DNA of 64,000 bases from Nostoc sp. XA010 (GCF_020829625.1 NZ_JAIVFX010000005.1:62001-126000), one strand, 5' to 3'. Positions 1 through 8,878 are shown, numbered from the stretch's first letter. The notes: generated by a model from the sequence alone, not told the origin. Numbers and translations are program-made.

Positions 1-222
1 TGTGATCCGCCGCAGTGGAGAACCACCACCGATTTGCTTATAATTCTCTTGAGATGTTCTGGTTCGCCGCGAGGCAATAAACCAGGCTAGGGGCTTTTGC
101 AACCAGCGAAATGGTAGGCGAATAATTTCCGGATCGGAAAATAGGTTGTACAAAAACGGCCCGACATCCTCTAGCTTATCGGGGCCACCGAGATTGAGTA
201 ATAAGACGCCTACACGACCCAT
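1..222 (-). CDS. hemH: Ferrochelatase, N-terminal part (truncated by window edge)
   Basis: The frame is open from an ATG at 220-222 to base 1 and gives 74 residues beginning [20 protein letters not shown], followed by [12 protein letters not shown] and [10 protein letters not shown]. The LLNLGGP start and the GGGSP(L/R) segment are hallmarks of ferrochelatase, which inserts Fe2+ into protoporphyrin IX in the last step of haem synthesis. The rest of the gene lies to the left of the window. It diverges from the methyltransferase at 317, so the 94-base gap probably holds both promoters. Identification is by remembered family motifs and is firm for so short a piece. Confidence 0.9.
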   Translation of the reverse strand, partial: MGRVGVLLLNLGGPDKLEDVGPFLYNLFSDPEIIRLPFRWLQKPLAWFIASRRTRTSQENYKQIGGGSPLRRIT

Positions 223-316
223 AGCAGTTACTTTCCCCCAATCTTTTCAGGTTTTTTACTAATGTTAACAATATATCTTTATTAAATAATAAAGCTTAAT
301 AGCAAGGAAATATGCA

Positions 317-940
317 ATGGCAACAATTTTAAGGGATTGGAGTTACCGTTATCAGTGGCTGTATGATGGTATCTCTCGTTTAGCAGCCTTAAGTGTAGGT
401 GGTGAAGCCCGTTTTCGGCAACTTGCTTTGCAAGGCTTAACAATTCGCTCAGATACTCAGGTTTTAGATTTATGTTGCGGCAGTGGTCAAACAACCCAAT
501 TTTTGGTGAAATTATCACAAAATGTAACAGGATTGGACGCCTCACCCAAATCTTTGCAACGGGCGCGGCAAAATGTGCCATTAGCAGTCTATCTCGAAGC
601 TTTTGCCGAGAAGATGCCCTTTGCAGATAATCTATTTGATGTGGTGCATACCAGCGTTGCATTACACGAGATGCAGCCTGAGCAATTGCAAAAAATTATT
701 AGTGAAGTTTATCGGGTGTTGAAGCCAGGAGGGATATTTACACTGGTAGATTTTCATGCTCCTACAAATCCGATATTTTGGCCTGGGGTATCAGTGTTTT
801 TGTTGCTGTTTGAAACGGAAACAGCTTGGCAATTGTTGAAAACTGATTTGCCTAGATTGTTAACTCAGACTGGGTTTAATGTGGATGAGCCAACTTTATA
901 TGCAGGTGGTAGTTTGCAAGTGATACAGGCGACGAAGTGA
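317..940 (+). CDS. Class I SAM-dependent methyltransferase
   Basis: The 207-residue protein has the Rossmann methyltransferase fold. Motif I (VLDLCCGSGQT, about residues 49-59) is the AdoMet-binding glycine loop, and an acidic strand end follows at VTGLDAS. The FDVVHTSVALHEM segment is motif IV-like, and VLKPGGIFTLVDFH is the usual post-motif strand. The layout resembles the UbiE/Methyltransf_11 group, which methylates small molecules such as quinones, but the substrate cannot be read from sequence. Start: ATG 317 with an AAGGA-type ribosome site at about 304. It is divergent from hemH. An uncharacterised cyanobacterial methyltransferase is the safest call. Confidence 0.85.
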   Translation: MATILRDWSYRYQWLYDGISRLAALSVGGEARFRQLALQGLTIRSDTQVLDLCCGSGQTTQFLVKLSQNVTGLDASPKSLQRARQNVPLAVYLEAFAEKMPFADNLFDVVHTSVALHEMQPEQLQKIISEVYRVLKPGGIFTLVDFHAPTNPIFWPGVSVFLLLFETETAWQLLKTDLPRLLTQTGFNVDEPTLYAGGSLQVIQATK

Positions 941-1035
941 GCAATACTGCTTTATTAATGGCAGGTAAGAGACTCTGCTATTAATAAAGTATGGGTGATT
1001 GTTATACAGCACTTAAGCCAGTAGGAAGGGAAAAA

Positions 1036-1428
1036 ATGACCCAGGAACTAATAGACCTCAAAAAAAGTATTTTGGAAGGACGTTATGCAGATGCCTTGGC
1101 AATTGTAGATGAATTAGAAGGCATGAGTAAACAAGCTATTCTGCGGAATATTCAAGCTTATTTAAGGATTCTGCTGATTCATTTGATTAAGAACCAAGTA
1201 GAACAAAGATTAACTGGTTCATGGGCAAATTCTATTCGTAATTCAATCCGAGAAATTAAAAAACTTAATATTAAAGATAATAAAAAATCTTACTATATTA
1301 ATTTAGATGAGTGGAAAATTTTGATAGAAGAGGAAGTGATTGAAGATGCGATCGCTTATGCTAGCGAGGAAGTAATGAATGGAGCATATAATCAATTCCA
1401 ACTAGCTGAAATAGTCGATAGTAACTAA
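1036..1428 (+). CDS. DUF29-like protein
   Basis: This 130-residue protein starts MTQELIDLKKSILEG. It is helical with a central RILLIHLIKNQVEQR segment followed by SWANSIRNSIREI, which resembles DUF29, a family of small cyanobacterial proteins of unknown function. An upstream in-frame start at 991 exists, but ATG 1036 has a good ribosome site (GGAAGGGAAAAA directly before it) and gives the usual DUF29 N-terminus. The gene lies between the methyltransferase and the CRISPR array. A decayed copy of its beginning follows at 1561. Function unknown. Confidence 0.7.
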   Translation: MTQELIDLKKSILEGRYADALAIVDELEGMSKQAILRNIQAYLRILLIHLIKNQVEQRLTGSWANSIRNSIREIKKLNIKDNKKSYYINLDEWKILIEEEVIEDAIAYASEEVMNGAYNQFQLAEIVDSN

Positions 1429-1575
1429 ATTATTCACACTGCGTTGAAGTTTTTGGCGCTAACTTATTCCTATTCAGCTAAGGAGTTACCCGCAGTTGTG
1501 GCTGAAATTTTAACTCAGCTAATCGGTGGAGAAGATTGGAAAGCAGGTAGGAGGTAAAAAATGACCCAAAAGTAA
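1429..1575 (+). pseudogene. Decayed reading frame and aborted DUF29 start
   Basis: Directly after the DUF29 stop (1426-1428) the same frame is open again to a TAA at about 1556, encoding a protein-like stretch with KFLALTYSYSAKELPAVVAE and QLIGGEDWK. After that comes a strong ribosome site (AGGAGG) and an ATG at 1561 whose codons read MTQK then stop. MTQ is how the upstream DUF29 gene begins, so this looks like the stump of a tandem copy cut off where the CRISPR array now begins. It is probably not expressed as a useful protein. The remnant is too short for a firm family assignment. Confidence 0.35.
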
Positions 1576-1596
1576 TAAACCTTTTCTTTGTAAAAT

Positions 1597-3001
1597 GTTT
1601 CAATCCCTAATAGGGATTTTGATGAATTGCAATCCACTTATTCCCTCTGGCAATAGTAAAAGCCTTAGACTTTCAATCCCTAATAGGGATTTTGATGAAT
1701 TGCAATAAAACCATAGGCGTGCTTCAGGCGGAGTAATGCACTTTCAATCCCTAATAGGGATTTTGATGAATTGCAATTTGGTTTTATAGTCCAGTTGGCG
1801 GCGGAACTCGTAAACTTTCAATCCCTAATAGGGATTTTGATGAATTGCAATAAAATCAAAATCTTACCGGGACGATCCAAAAAATACTTTCAATCCCTAA
1901 TAGGGATTTTGATGAATTGCAATTCCCGCAAGTTATTTTTCGCGCAAGAAATCCCAACTTTCAATCCCTAATAGGGATTTTGATGAATTGCAATTATAAT
2001 GAATATTGAGTCTGATTATCCTACTCTTCTTTCAATCCCTAATAGGGATTTTGATGAATTGCAATCGCGATCGCCTCCTGCTCTTTGGGTGTTAAAGCCT
2101 TTCAATCCCTAATAGGGATTTTGATGAATTGCAATCAGAGCAATACTTTTGTCCGCTAGACATAAACTTGCCTTTCAATCCCTAATAGGGATTTTGATGA
2201 ATTGCAATTTAAGTCAGAGTTTAATGGGCTTATTAAAATAGGGATCTTTCAATCCCTAATAGGGATTTTGATGAATTGCAATAGTTACCTGGATTCGCCT
2301 GTGAGCGTGGTTGAATCTTTCAATCCCTAATAGGGATTTTGATGAATTGCAATCTCTATCTTCTAAGCTGGCAGGAGTGGGATAATCCTTTCAATCCCTA
2401 ATAGGGATTTTGATGAATTGCAATTTTAATGTGTCTCTCAAATAGATTTACGCCGGAGACACTTTCAATCCCTAATAGGGATTTTGATGAATTGCAATCG
2501 GAAGAAATGGAGTAGACGCAGTGCCTTATAATCTTTCAATCCCTAATAGGGATTTTGATGAATTGCAATATTTTCGCTATGTCCGACTGGGTAAGTTTGC
2601 GGTTCTTTCAATCCCTAATAGGGATTTTGATGAATTGCAATACTTCCACATTGATATTCTCAATTTATCTATCCTTTCTTTCAATCCCTAATAGGGATTT
2701 TGATGAATTGCAATTTTATAGGATTGGGCGTTATTATGCAAGTTATGTCCTTTCAATCCCTAATAGGGATTTTGATGAATTGCAATGCAAGCCGCAATCT
2801 CACCTTAGCAAGTCGCGTTATCTTTCAATCCCTAATAGGGATTTTGATGAATTGCAATCGTTATTCCCGTGAGTTTCTTAATGCTATGAAACCTTTCAAT
2901 CCCTAATAGGGATTTTGATGAATTGCAATTTCATTGTCAAGTAAAGTTGATTCAGTACCAACTTCTTTCAATCCCTAATAGGGATTTTGATGAATTGCAA
3001 T
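1597..3001 (-). CRISPR. CRISPR array, 20 repeats and 19 spacers
   Basis: Twenty 37-bp repeats start at 1597, 1670, 1741, 1815, 1887, 1958, 2029, 2099, 2172, 2246, 2317, 2388, 2462, 2533, 2605, 2678, 2750, 2822, 2893 and 2965. Spacers are 33-37 bp and all differ. Repeats are identical by eye except that the first base of the leftmost one is G instead of C. Each contains the hairpin TCCCTAATAGGGA. On the minus strand the repeat ends in ATTGAAAG, the usual 8-nt crRNA 5' handle of cyanobacterial type I-D/III arrays, so transcription is probably right to left. The variant repeat at the left would then be the leader-distal end. No cas gene is in the window. Short ORFs inside the array are artefacts. 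Confidence 0.98.
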
Positions 3002-3486
3002 AGCGCGAGCCTGAAACCCAAGCTATATTTAGTTTTCAAGGTGCGGTTGCGCGATTCAAGAGCAATCATAGCATTAGAGAATTCGTTTGGAAAGAGTATC
3101 GGGAAAGGTTGAAGGCTGAAACCTACTTATTGTAAGGATTTTAGAGCTTGCGCGAGTGAAAATTGGGCGTTAGTGCGGTGAAATGCTTGCTGGGGTTGAG
3201 ATAGAAGCACTTTTTTTCGGCTGTGGAATTTGTACACCTACCCTACCGCGCATTTGACCATACAGAAACCTAACTATAAGGGAACTTAGCACAGAAAATT
3301 GTTTAGTCCTATAGCTTTTCTTTGCCAATACGTCCGACTTTTCCCTGACAACAGCCACAGAGAAAGAACCCTTGGACAGCAAACGAAGCTAATATGACGG
3401 TATACTGATTCATAAATAGTAGTATTTGTTATCGTATTACTGTACGTATAACAAAGAATATAAGTTTTCGCCAATTCAAGGTAGAG
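3002..3486. promoter_or_regulatory. Probable CRISPR leader (minus strand) and upstream region of the hydrolase
   Basis: This 485-base stretch has no convincing gene. The part next to the array (about 3002-3160), read on the minus strand, ends CGCACCTTGAAAACTAAATA and then about 25 bases before the repeat. That is where a leader should be if the array is transcribed leftward, as the repeat handle suggests. The part from about 3400 to 3486 is AT-rich and carries the promoter and ribosome site (AAGGTAGAG) of the hydrolase at 3487. The leader assignment is inference. Confidence 0.45.
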
Positions 3487-4320
3487 ATGATGAAAGAAAT
3501 AACACGCCGCAAATTTATCGCAACAGCCACCGTGGCGACGGGTTTTGCCCTGGCAGTGCAACCCATTTCTGCTCAAGTCATCAGCACCGATGCTAAGGGG
3601 TTGATAGCTGGTGCGGTGAAAATTCCCGTCAAAGATGGCGAAATTCCTGCCTATAGAGCAGTACCTGCGACTGGTAAAAATTTCCCAATTGTTCTGGTAA
3701 TTCAGGAAATATTTGGTGTACATGAGCATATTCAGGATGTCACTCGTCGCTTTGCCCAGTTGGGGTATTTAGCGATCGCACCCGAATTATTTATCCGTCA
3801 AGGCGATGTCACTAAGTTAAGCAACATAGACGAAATTCGCCCAATTGTCGCCAAAGTGCCAGATGCCCAAGTGTTATCCGATCTTGATGCGACGGTAAAC
3901 TGGGCTGTGAAATCAGCTAAAGGTAATGCCGATAAATTGGGGATTACAGGCTTTTGCTGGGGCGGCCGCATTACCTGGTTATACGCAGCACACAATCCCA
4001 AGGTGAAGGCTGGTGTGGCGTGGTATGGCCGACTTGTGGGCGATGCTACCGAACTTCAGCCCAAGTATCCCGTCGATATTGCATCAAAACTGACAGTCCC
4101 CATTCTCGGACTCTATGGTGGGAAGGATACAGGTATTCCCGTTGATACAGTAGAGCAGATGCGCGATCGCTTAAAGTCTAGCAGCAGTAAATCTGAAATC
4201 ATCGTCTACCCCGATGCACCCCACGCTTTTTTTGCCGATTATCGCCCCTCTTACCGCGAGAAAGATGCTAAGGACGGTTGGAAACGGCTTTTGGCATGGT
4301 TTAAGGAAAATGGCGTGTAA
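3487..4320 (+). CDS. Dienelactone hydrolase family protein, Tat-exported
   Basis: This 277-residue alpha/beta hydrolase starts with a twin-arginine signal ([18 protein letters not shown], about residues 6-24) and an A-x-A-like cleavage region before residue 33, so the folded enzyme is probably exported. The mature part follows the dienelactone hydrolase pattern: [11 protein letters not shown], then the nucleophile in GFCWGG (Cys158), Asp215 in YGGKDTG and His247 in DAPHAFF, giving a Cys-Asp-His triad. Such enzymes open lactones or related esters; the natural substrate here is unknown. The start ATG 3487 is next to a second ATG and follows a clear ribosome site. A G-rich inverted repeat follows the gene. 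Confidence 0.9.
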   Translation: MMKEITRRKFIATATVATGFALAVQPISAQVISTDAKGLIAGAVKIPVKDGEIPAYRAVPATGKNFPIVLVIQEIFGVHEHIQDVTRRFAQLGYLAIAPELFIRQGDVTKLSNIDEIRPIVAKVPDAQVLSDLDATVNWAVKSAKGNADKLGITGFCWGGRITWLYAAHNPKVKAGVAWYGRLVGDATELQPKYPVDIASKLTVPILGLYGGKDTGIPVDTVEQMRDRLKSSSSKSEIIVYPDAPHAFFADYRPSYREKDAKDGWKRLLAWFKENGV

Positions 4321-4327
4321 AAAACAG

Positions 4328-4456
4328 GAAAAGGGGCAGGGGGCAGGGAGCAGGGGGGAATCCCCATACATGAATGTAGTTGCTCTCTAACCCTTGTGGC
4401 AGGCTAATTCCAGTATCTTTCTCCCTGCCCCCTTCCCCCTGCTCCCCTGCCTCTTT
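4328..4456. repeat. G-rich / C-rich inverted repeat
   Basis: A left arm rich in GGGGCAGGGGGCAGGGAGCAGG faces a right arm built from CTCCCTGCCCCC and CTGCTCCCCTGCC about 60 bases later. The arms are made of CTGCCCC-type heptamers that also appear at 62231. This is a cyanobacterial STRR-type repeat. It could form a large hairpin between the two convergent genes and may act as their shared terminator. Confidence 0.6.
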
Positions 4457-4472
4457 GGTAAGTCTGCAAAAC

Positions 4473-4499
4473 AAAAAAAAGCCTCCCGCGATGGGAGGC
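4473..4499 (-). terminator. Intrinsic terminator of the 1047-residue repeat protein gene
   Basis: The perfect stem GCCTCCC/GGGAGGC with a GCGAT loop spans 4481-4499. On the minus strand it is followed by a run of T (plus-strand A run at 4473-4480), so it terminates transcription arriving from the gene at 4528-7671. Confidence 0.85.
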
Positions 4500-4527
4500 T
4501 TAAAATTAGCGGAGAAAACTTATCAAT

Positions 4528-7500
4528 TTATTGGGTAGCTACAGCAATCACTCCTCCTAATGCAGAGAAAACTGCGGAGACGGTTGCTGTGGCAAACAGC
4601 CACCAAGCTGCTGAAGCTGCGGCTTTGCGGGTTTCCTCCGCTTGCCGTTGTGCTTGATGCTTCACCTGTTCTAGGCGGCGTTGGGCTTCATGCTGTATGC
4701 GTTCTGCACGTTGCAATACTGTATTGCGGGCCCGTTCAATTTGGTCAATGATCCGGTTGGCATCTTCCTCAGAGATGTCCTCACGAGAACTCATTATTGC
4801 TACCAGGGTATCACGGTCAAAAGCAGACAGGCGATCGCGCAGAGCATCAAACCCTGCTTGGGGATCGTCAAAAAATGTGCGAACATCGCGCTTGATATTA
4901 TCGTAGTTAAGTTCCGGGCGATCCAACGAGTTTAGATAGTTACGAATGCGGGCAAAAACCCCATCAATTGCATCTTGAATGCCTCGTTGGATATTCCGCA
5001 CTTGTTCTACAAATTGCTCCCTTACGGACACAATATTATCGGCAATCCGCGTCGCTTCTTCATCGGAAATATCTTCCCGAATTTTCAGCAGGGCGATGAT
5101 GGTAGAACGGTCAAAATGGGAAAGGCGATCGCTAAAAGTTTCTACCCCAGCTCGCGGATCGTGCAACAATAATTGCAAGTCGCGTTTAATACCTTCAGGA
5201 TTAAGTTCTTCCTTGCCTGTTTGACGCAAATACTCTTCTACATAAGCTTTGAATGTTTCCGCTCTTTGCTGTGTGCGGGTAGCTAAACGACGAGGCGCAC
5301 GTACAAAGTTGCGAATCGAAGTTTGCATGGAATCAATGATTTCATTGACTTGTCCTTCACTCAAGTCTTTACGTTGACTGAGTAACTTCACCAGTGTATC
5401 TCGGTCTACCTGCGACAACCGACGGCGCAGTGCTACGGCTCCCTCTTTGGGATTTTCAAACAATCTGGTCAAATCTCGCCCAATACCTTCTGGGTTCAAT
5501 TCTTGTTTACCAGTATTCCGCAGATAATCTGCGATCGTGGTAGTAACAGAGTCGTATTGCTCTTTAGCTTTATCCACTACAGCTTGGGGTGTGTGGCGAA
5601 TACTATGCCACGACTCCTCAGCAGCATTGATGGTTTGATTAACTTGATCTTCACTCAAATCTTGCCGTTGACTCAACAATTGTACCAAGGTATCGCGGTC
5701 AAAGCGAGACAAACGCGCCCGAATTGAGCTAATTCCAGCTTGGGGATCTTCTAGTAGCTTTTTAAACTCCGCGCGGATGGCATCAGGATTCAGTTCCGAT
5801 TTTCCTGTATTACGCAGATATGATTCTACATTCAGCCACAGGGTTTCTGCTTGATATTGCGCCTGTTCTGCTAGCCCTTTGGATTCTACCAGGACGCGAT
5901 CGCGTTGTTTTTCCAACTCATCGAGAATGCTGTCTACTTCATATAGTTGCACATCATTACGTTGCAGCAATACCGCCCGTATTTCCTGACGATCAAGGTG
6001 GGCTAGTCGCAATGTCAGGGCTTCATAATCTGCATCTGGGTCTTGCAACAGTGGTTTGAAAGTTTGCTCAATACCTTCTGCTGTCAAATCGGCTTTCGGA
6101 GTAACCAGCAGATAACTTTCCACTGCCCGTTGCAAATCTTGGACTATCTCTCTTTCTTCAATACCTGTAACTATCACTAGTACATCTTTGCGGACAATAT
6201 CTAACTGATCTGCAATGCGCTGAATTTGGGCTTGGGTAAGGAGTCCGCGTTGTTGCAAGATATTGACGAAATCGTTACGGGATAGTCGTTCTAGTTCCCT
6301 GCGGACTATTCCAGGGTCAGCTGCTGGGTCGTAGAGGACATCACGAAATTCTTGGGCAATTTTTTCTTGGCTCAGTTGCCAAGCATAAGTGTTGTGCAGA
6401 TAGTTTTCAATATCAGCCCGAATTGGGCTATAGGGTTGTGATGGTGTTGGCAACCCTAGCTTATCTGCTTGTTGGGTGACTTTATCTTTGGCGGTGGTGA
6501 GACTACGCAAGATTTTTTCCACATCCAAATCAGGCAAATCTGCTCGTCCCATCACAGTGGCGGTTAAAGCGGATAGTGCTTGCTGGATTGTACTTTGCAT
6601 TGGGCCAGGGGCTGGCTTTTGGTTTTGGTCAGCCTCTTTGGAACCACCCTGTTCTGCTAATAACCGATCCAGTTTGGCGTTGAGTTCATCTGTTTTGTTT
6701 TGTCCTGCTGGAAGTGATTTCAGATAATCCATCAACTCACCCAGACGGTCTTCGGTGGGTGATTGCTGACTCACGACTTGCTGCCAAACTTTATACAACG
6801 TATCAGCAATCCGGCTAACATCTTTTTTGGAAAGGTCGGTGCGGCTGCTGACTAACTCGATAAACTTCTGGCGGTCGATGTTGCGAATATCTGAAGTCCC
6901 TGCGATCGCTTTTAATTGCGGATCGTTGAGTAAATTTTCAAAGTCACTCCGAATTTTTGACAAATCTAGCTCTGGAGGACGGATCTTTTCTAAGTAATCC
7001 TCTATATTCTCGCGGATACTTCCAGGGTCGATAGCGCTTCCTAGTTCCCGGCGGACGGCGGCGGCGGCGGCCTCAGCTGTCGCTACAACTTGGTTATTGA
7101 CAGCCTTTGCGCCCAGTGCGGCGGTGGCTGTGCCCATAATTGCCTGAAAACCGGAAGTTGCCGTATTGACAACTGAACCAATTAAGGAACCTACGGTGGT
7201 GGAACTTACCCAGACGAGGAGCAAAAAGTAAGCACCCCAAATTACCAAACCGAGAATCGCTCCCAATCCTGGGCTAAAGATTTCCTGGCTCAATTTAACC
7301 GCGAGAAAACAAGCAATTAATAAGGCGACGCTCACAGTGACTAATGTCCACAACCCCACTGCGGTGCCAATTTTGCGAATGTTACCGCCCATACTTCCGG
7401 CTTCCCCAGTATCTGAAGTATCTGAATCCGAGTCAGATGAGTGCCCCAGATAGGAAATACCGGCTGCAAGGGATAAATTAGTTAGAACTAATTGGAAAGC

Positions 7501-7671
7501 AAAGGCTAGGATCACGCCGGAGATTAAGGCCACAAAAAAGTGCGGCCCGGAAATGAGAGCCGATGCCTGTGCTGGCGTGACGTTTGAGGTATCTAATGAT
7601 GGTGATCGAGTCTGTGCTACCCACAATAGTGGTTTGTAGAGTCCCATCATGATTTCCGTACTTTGGAACAT
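4528..7671 (-). CDS. Large membrane protein with seven ~75-85-residue helical repeats
   Basis: The 1047-residue protein is not recognised as a named family. Residues 1-160 hold about three hydrophobic segments, the first around 45-70 and two more around 105-160. From about residue 215 a unit recurs seven times with this pattern: a Y-L helix (as in YLRNTGK.ELNP), a D-P turn (LLEDPQAG), then RLS.FDRDTLV.LLSQR.DLSE and a helix. A charged coiled-coil (QRRLEQVKHQAQRQAEETRKAA) precedes a C-terminal hydrophobic segment. Topology suggests a protein anchored at both ends with a long repeat region between. The start at 7671 has a GAAGGAA ribosome site. It is monocistronic with its own terminator and divergent from the HLIP cluster. 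Function unknown. Confidence 0.85.
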   Translation of the reverse strand: MFQSTEIMMGLYKPLLWVAQTRSPSLDTSNVTPAQASALISGPHFFVALISGVILAFAFQLVLTNLSLAAGISYLGHSSDSDSDTSDTGEAGSMGGNIRKIGTAVGLWTLVTVSVALLIACFLAVKLSQEIFSPGLGAILGLVIWGAYFLLLVWVSSTTVGSLIGSVVNTATSGFQAIMGTATAALGAKAVNNQVVATAEAAAAAVRRELGSAIDPGSIRENIEDYLEKIRPPELDLSKIRSDFENLLNDPQLKAIAGTSDIRNIDRQKFIELVSSRTDLSKKDVSRIADTLYKVWQQVVSQQSPTEDRLGELMDYLKSLPAGQNKTDELNAKLDRLLAEQGGSKEADQNQKPAPGPMQSTIQQALSALTATVMGRADLPDLDVEKILRSLTTAKDKVTQQADKLGLPTPSQPYSPIRADIENYLHNTYAWQLSQEKIAQEFRDVLYDPAADPGIVRRELERLSRNDFVNILQQRGLLTQAQIQRIADQLDIVRKDVLVIVTGIEEREIVQDLQRAVESYLLVTPKADLTAEGIEQTFKPLLQDPDADYEALTLRLAHLDRQEIRAVLLQRNDVQLYEVDSILDELEKQRDRVLVESKGLAEQAQYQAETLWLNVESYLRNTGKSELNPDAIRAEFKKLLEDPQAGISSIRARLSRFDRDTLVQLLSQRQDLSEDQVNQTINAAEESWHSIRHTPQAVVDKAKEQYDSVTTTIADYLRNTGKQELNPEGIGRDLTRLFENPKEGAVALRRRLSQVDRDTLVKLLSQRKDLSEGQVNEIIDSMQTSIRNFVRAPRRLATRTQQRAETFKAYVEEYLRQTGKEELNPEGIKRDLQLLLHDPRAGVETFSDRLSHFDRSTIIALLKIREDISDEEATRIADNIVSVREQFVEQVRNIQRGIQDAIDGVFARIRNYLNSLDRPELNYDNIKRDVRTFFDDPQAGFDALRDRLSAFDRDTLVAIMSSREDISEEDANRIIDQIERARNTVLQRAERIQHEAQRRLEQVKHQAQRQAEETRKAAASAAWWLFATATVSAVFSALGGVIAVATQ

Positions 7672-7983
7672 TGTATTTCCTTCTTCAAAGGTTTAAATTT
7701 GGGGAATTAAGATTTTCTTGAGAAGCAACTCTTAGTATTTATGTATGTTTGTACCTATGGCAATACCTAACTCATTAGCTCAGAATCGTGGAATTTGGCT
7801 ATTTAAAGCATCTCTCTAAAGATTGAAAAATGTATCCAGCGAAAGATATAACTTTTATTCTCCTTCGGTGAGAATCTTAATCAAATTACCATCTGCTCTT
7901 AATTATGTATAGCTAATTTTTACTTTTGAATTGCTTATTTGTAGCGATTGATTCTTTTTGAATTATAGTTTTTTTATAGCGTC

Positions 7984-8001
7984 TTTACATTCTGTTACAT
8001 A
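7984..8001 (+). promoter_or_regulatory. HLR1 box (RpaB binding motif)
   Basis: The sequence TTTACATTCTGTTACATA consists of two (G/T)TTACA(T/A)(T/A) half-sites separated by two bases, a full match to the HLR1 consensus bound by the response regulator RpaB in cyanobacterial high-light genes. It lies upstream of the HLIP cluster, where this motif is expected. The match is direct; binding is inferred. Confidence 0.7.
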
Positions 8002-8031
8002 TTTGCTTTTAGTCACCCCCTCAAGGTGGAT

Positions 8032-8059
8032 TTGTCTAAAAAAATACGTTTCTGATAAT
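8032..8059 (+). promoter_or_regulatory. Possible promoter of the HLIP cluster
   Basis: TTGTCT at 8032-8037 and GATAAT at 8054-8059 are separated by 16 bases, downstream of the HLR1 box and about 100 bases before the first (dead) copy. The match to a sigma-70 type promoter is fair, not strong. Confidence 0.4.
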
Positions 8060-8163
8060 CGTCCAGAAGAAGTGTCTGCGGTTTGTACCCAGAGACAGAA
8101 ATAAGTCTAGTTATAAACAGCTACATTAAAGTTAACAAATGAATCGTTGAGGATAAAAAAATA

Positions 8164-8367
8164 ATGGCAACTCGTTATTCCAGAAATTTGCCACTATTTC
8201 CAACAGAATGGAATGGCAAATATCGCAATTAAATTCTGTTTGACTAGATTCCTCAAGCCGAAATTCGGAACGGTCATTTTGCAATAATTGGCTTTTTTGC
8301 CTATTTATTTTGGTATTTAGCAGGCTATAGCGTTGTTCGTGACGTTTTACGCTTAGTTAGTTACTAG
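8164..8367 (+). pseudogene. Dead first copy of the tandem HLIP genes
   Basis: Aligned codon by codon with the intact copies downstream, this frame keeps the start (MATRYS), the PQAEIRNGHFAIIGFFAYL helix and the end (AGYSVVRDVLRLVSY). It has two in-frame stops: TAA at 8230-8232 in place of an Ala codon and TAG at 8245-8247 in place of the Trp codon of GWTPQ. The length (68 codons) matches the family. It is the copy nearest the HLR1 box and promoter, so its leader region may still serve the genes behind it. Confidence 0.85.
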
Positions 8368-8409
8368 AACATTTAACACCTGAAACATTACTAGATATCG
8401 GAGAAAAAA

Positions 8410-8622
8410 ATGGCAACTCAAGAGACTCGTCCTTCTACAGATTTACCACCTGTTGCAACAGAATACAACGGTGTAGATCGAAATGCATTTCTGTTTGGCT
8501 GGACACCTCAAGCCGAAATTTGGAATGGTCGCTTTGCAGCAATTGGCTTTCTAGCTTATCTATTGTGGGATTTAGCAGGCTATAGCGTTGTTCGTGACGT
8601 TTTACGCATAGTTGGCTACTAG
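8410..8622 (+). CDS. High-light-inducible protein (HLIP), tandem copy 1
   Basis: This 70-residue one-helix protein of the CAB/ELIP/HLIP superfamily carries the chlorophyll-binding signature AEIWNGRFAAIGF at about residues 36-48, then a single membrane helix (LAYLLWDLAGYSV). HLIPs sit in the thylakoid membrane, bind chlorophyll and carotenoid and protect photosystem II assembly and pigment synthesis under excess light. A GGAGAAAAAA ribosome site precedes the ATG. It is the first intact unit of a near-identical series, probably co-transcribed under the HLR1 box. Confidence 0.92.
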   Translation: MATQETRPSTDLPPVATEYNGVDRNAFLFGWTPQAEIWNGRFAAIGFLAYLLWDLAGYSVVRDVLRIVGY

Positions 8623-8665
8623 AACATTTAACACCTGAAACATTACTAGATATCGGAGAAAAAAA

Positions 8666-8878
8666 ATGGCAACTCAAGGAACTCGTCCTTCTACAGATTT
8701 ACCACCTGTTGCAACAGAATACAACGGTGTAGATCGAAATGCATTTCTGTTTGGCTGGACACCTCAAGCCGAAATTTGGAATGGTCGCTTTGCAGCAATT
8801 GGTTTTCTAGCTTATTTATTGTGGGATTTAGCAGGCTATAGCGTTGTTCGTGACGTTTTACGCATAGTTGGCTACTAG
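8666..8878 (+). CDS. High-light-inducible protein (HLIP), tandem copy 2
   Basis: The 70-residue product differs from copy 1 only at residue 5-6 (TQGT instead of TQET). The chlorophyll-binding motif WNGRFAAIGF and the single membrane helix are intact. Start and ribosome site are part of the duplicated 255-256-bp unit, so the spacer before it is also nearly identical to the others. The near identity at DNA level points to recent duplication or gene conversion. Confidence 0.92.
   Translation: MATQGTRPSTDLPPVATEYNGVDRNAFLFGWTPQAEIWNGRFAAIGFLAYLLWDLAGYSVVRDVLRIVGY

Larger units (their letters stand above)
7672..8163. promoter_or_regulatory. Divergent upstream region between the repeat protein and the HLIP cluster
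   Basis: This 492-base AT-rich region contains no credible gene. It carries the promoter of the minus-strand repeat protein near its left end and, towards the right, the HLR1 box and a possible promoter of the HLIP cluster, listed separately. Confidence 0.6.

Noticed and set aside
1771-2906. Three reading frames of 66-105 codons inside the CRISPR array
   Set aside because: They are made of the repeat translated again and again (FQSLIGILMNCN, LSIPNRDFDELQ) and are artefacts of the array.
3286-3729. A 147-codon minus-strand frame overlapping the dienelactone hydrolase start
   Set aside because: No domain, no ribosome site, and it overlaps a clearly real gene and its leader.
4394-4657. An 87-codon plus-strand frame after the hydrolase
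   Set aside because: It runs through the G/C-rich inverted repeat, the terminator and the end of the repeat protein gene.
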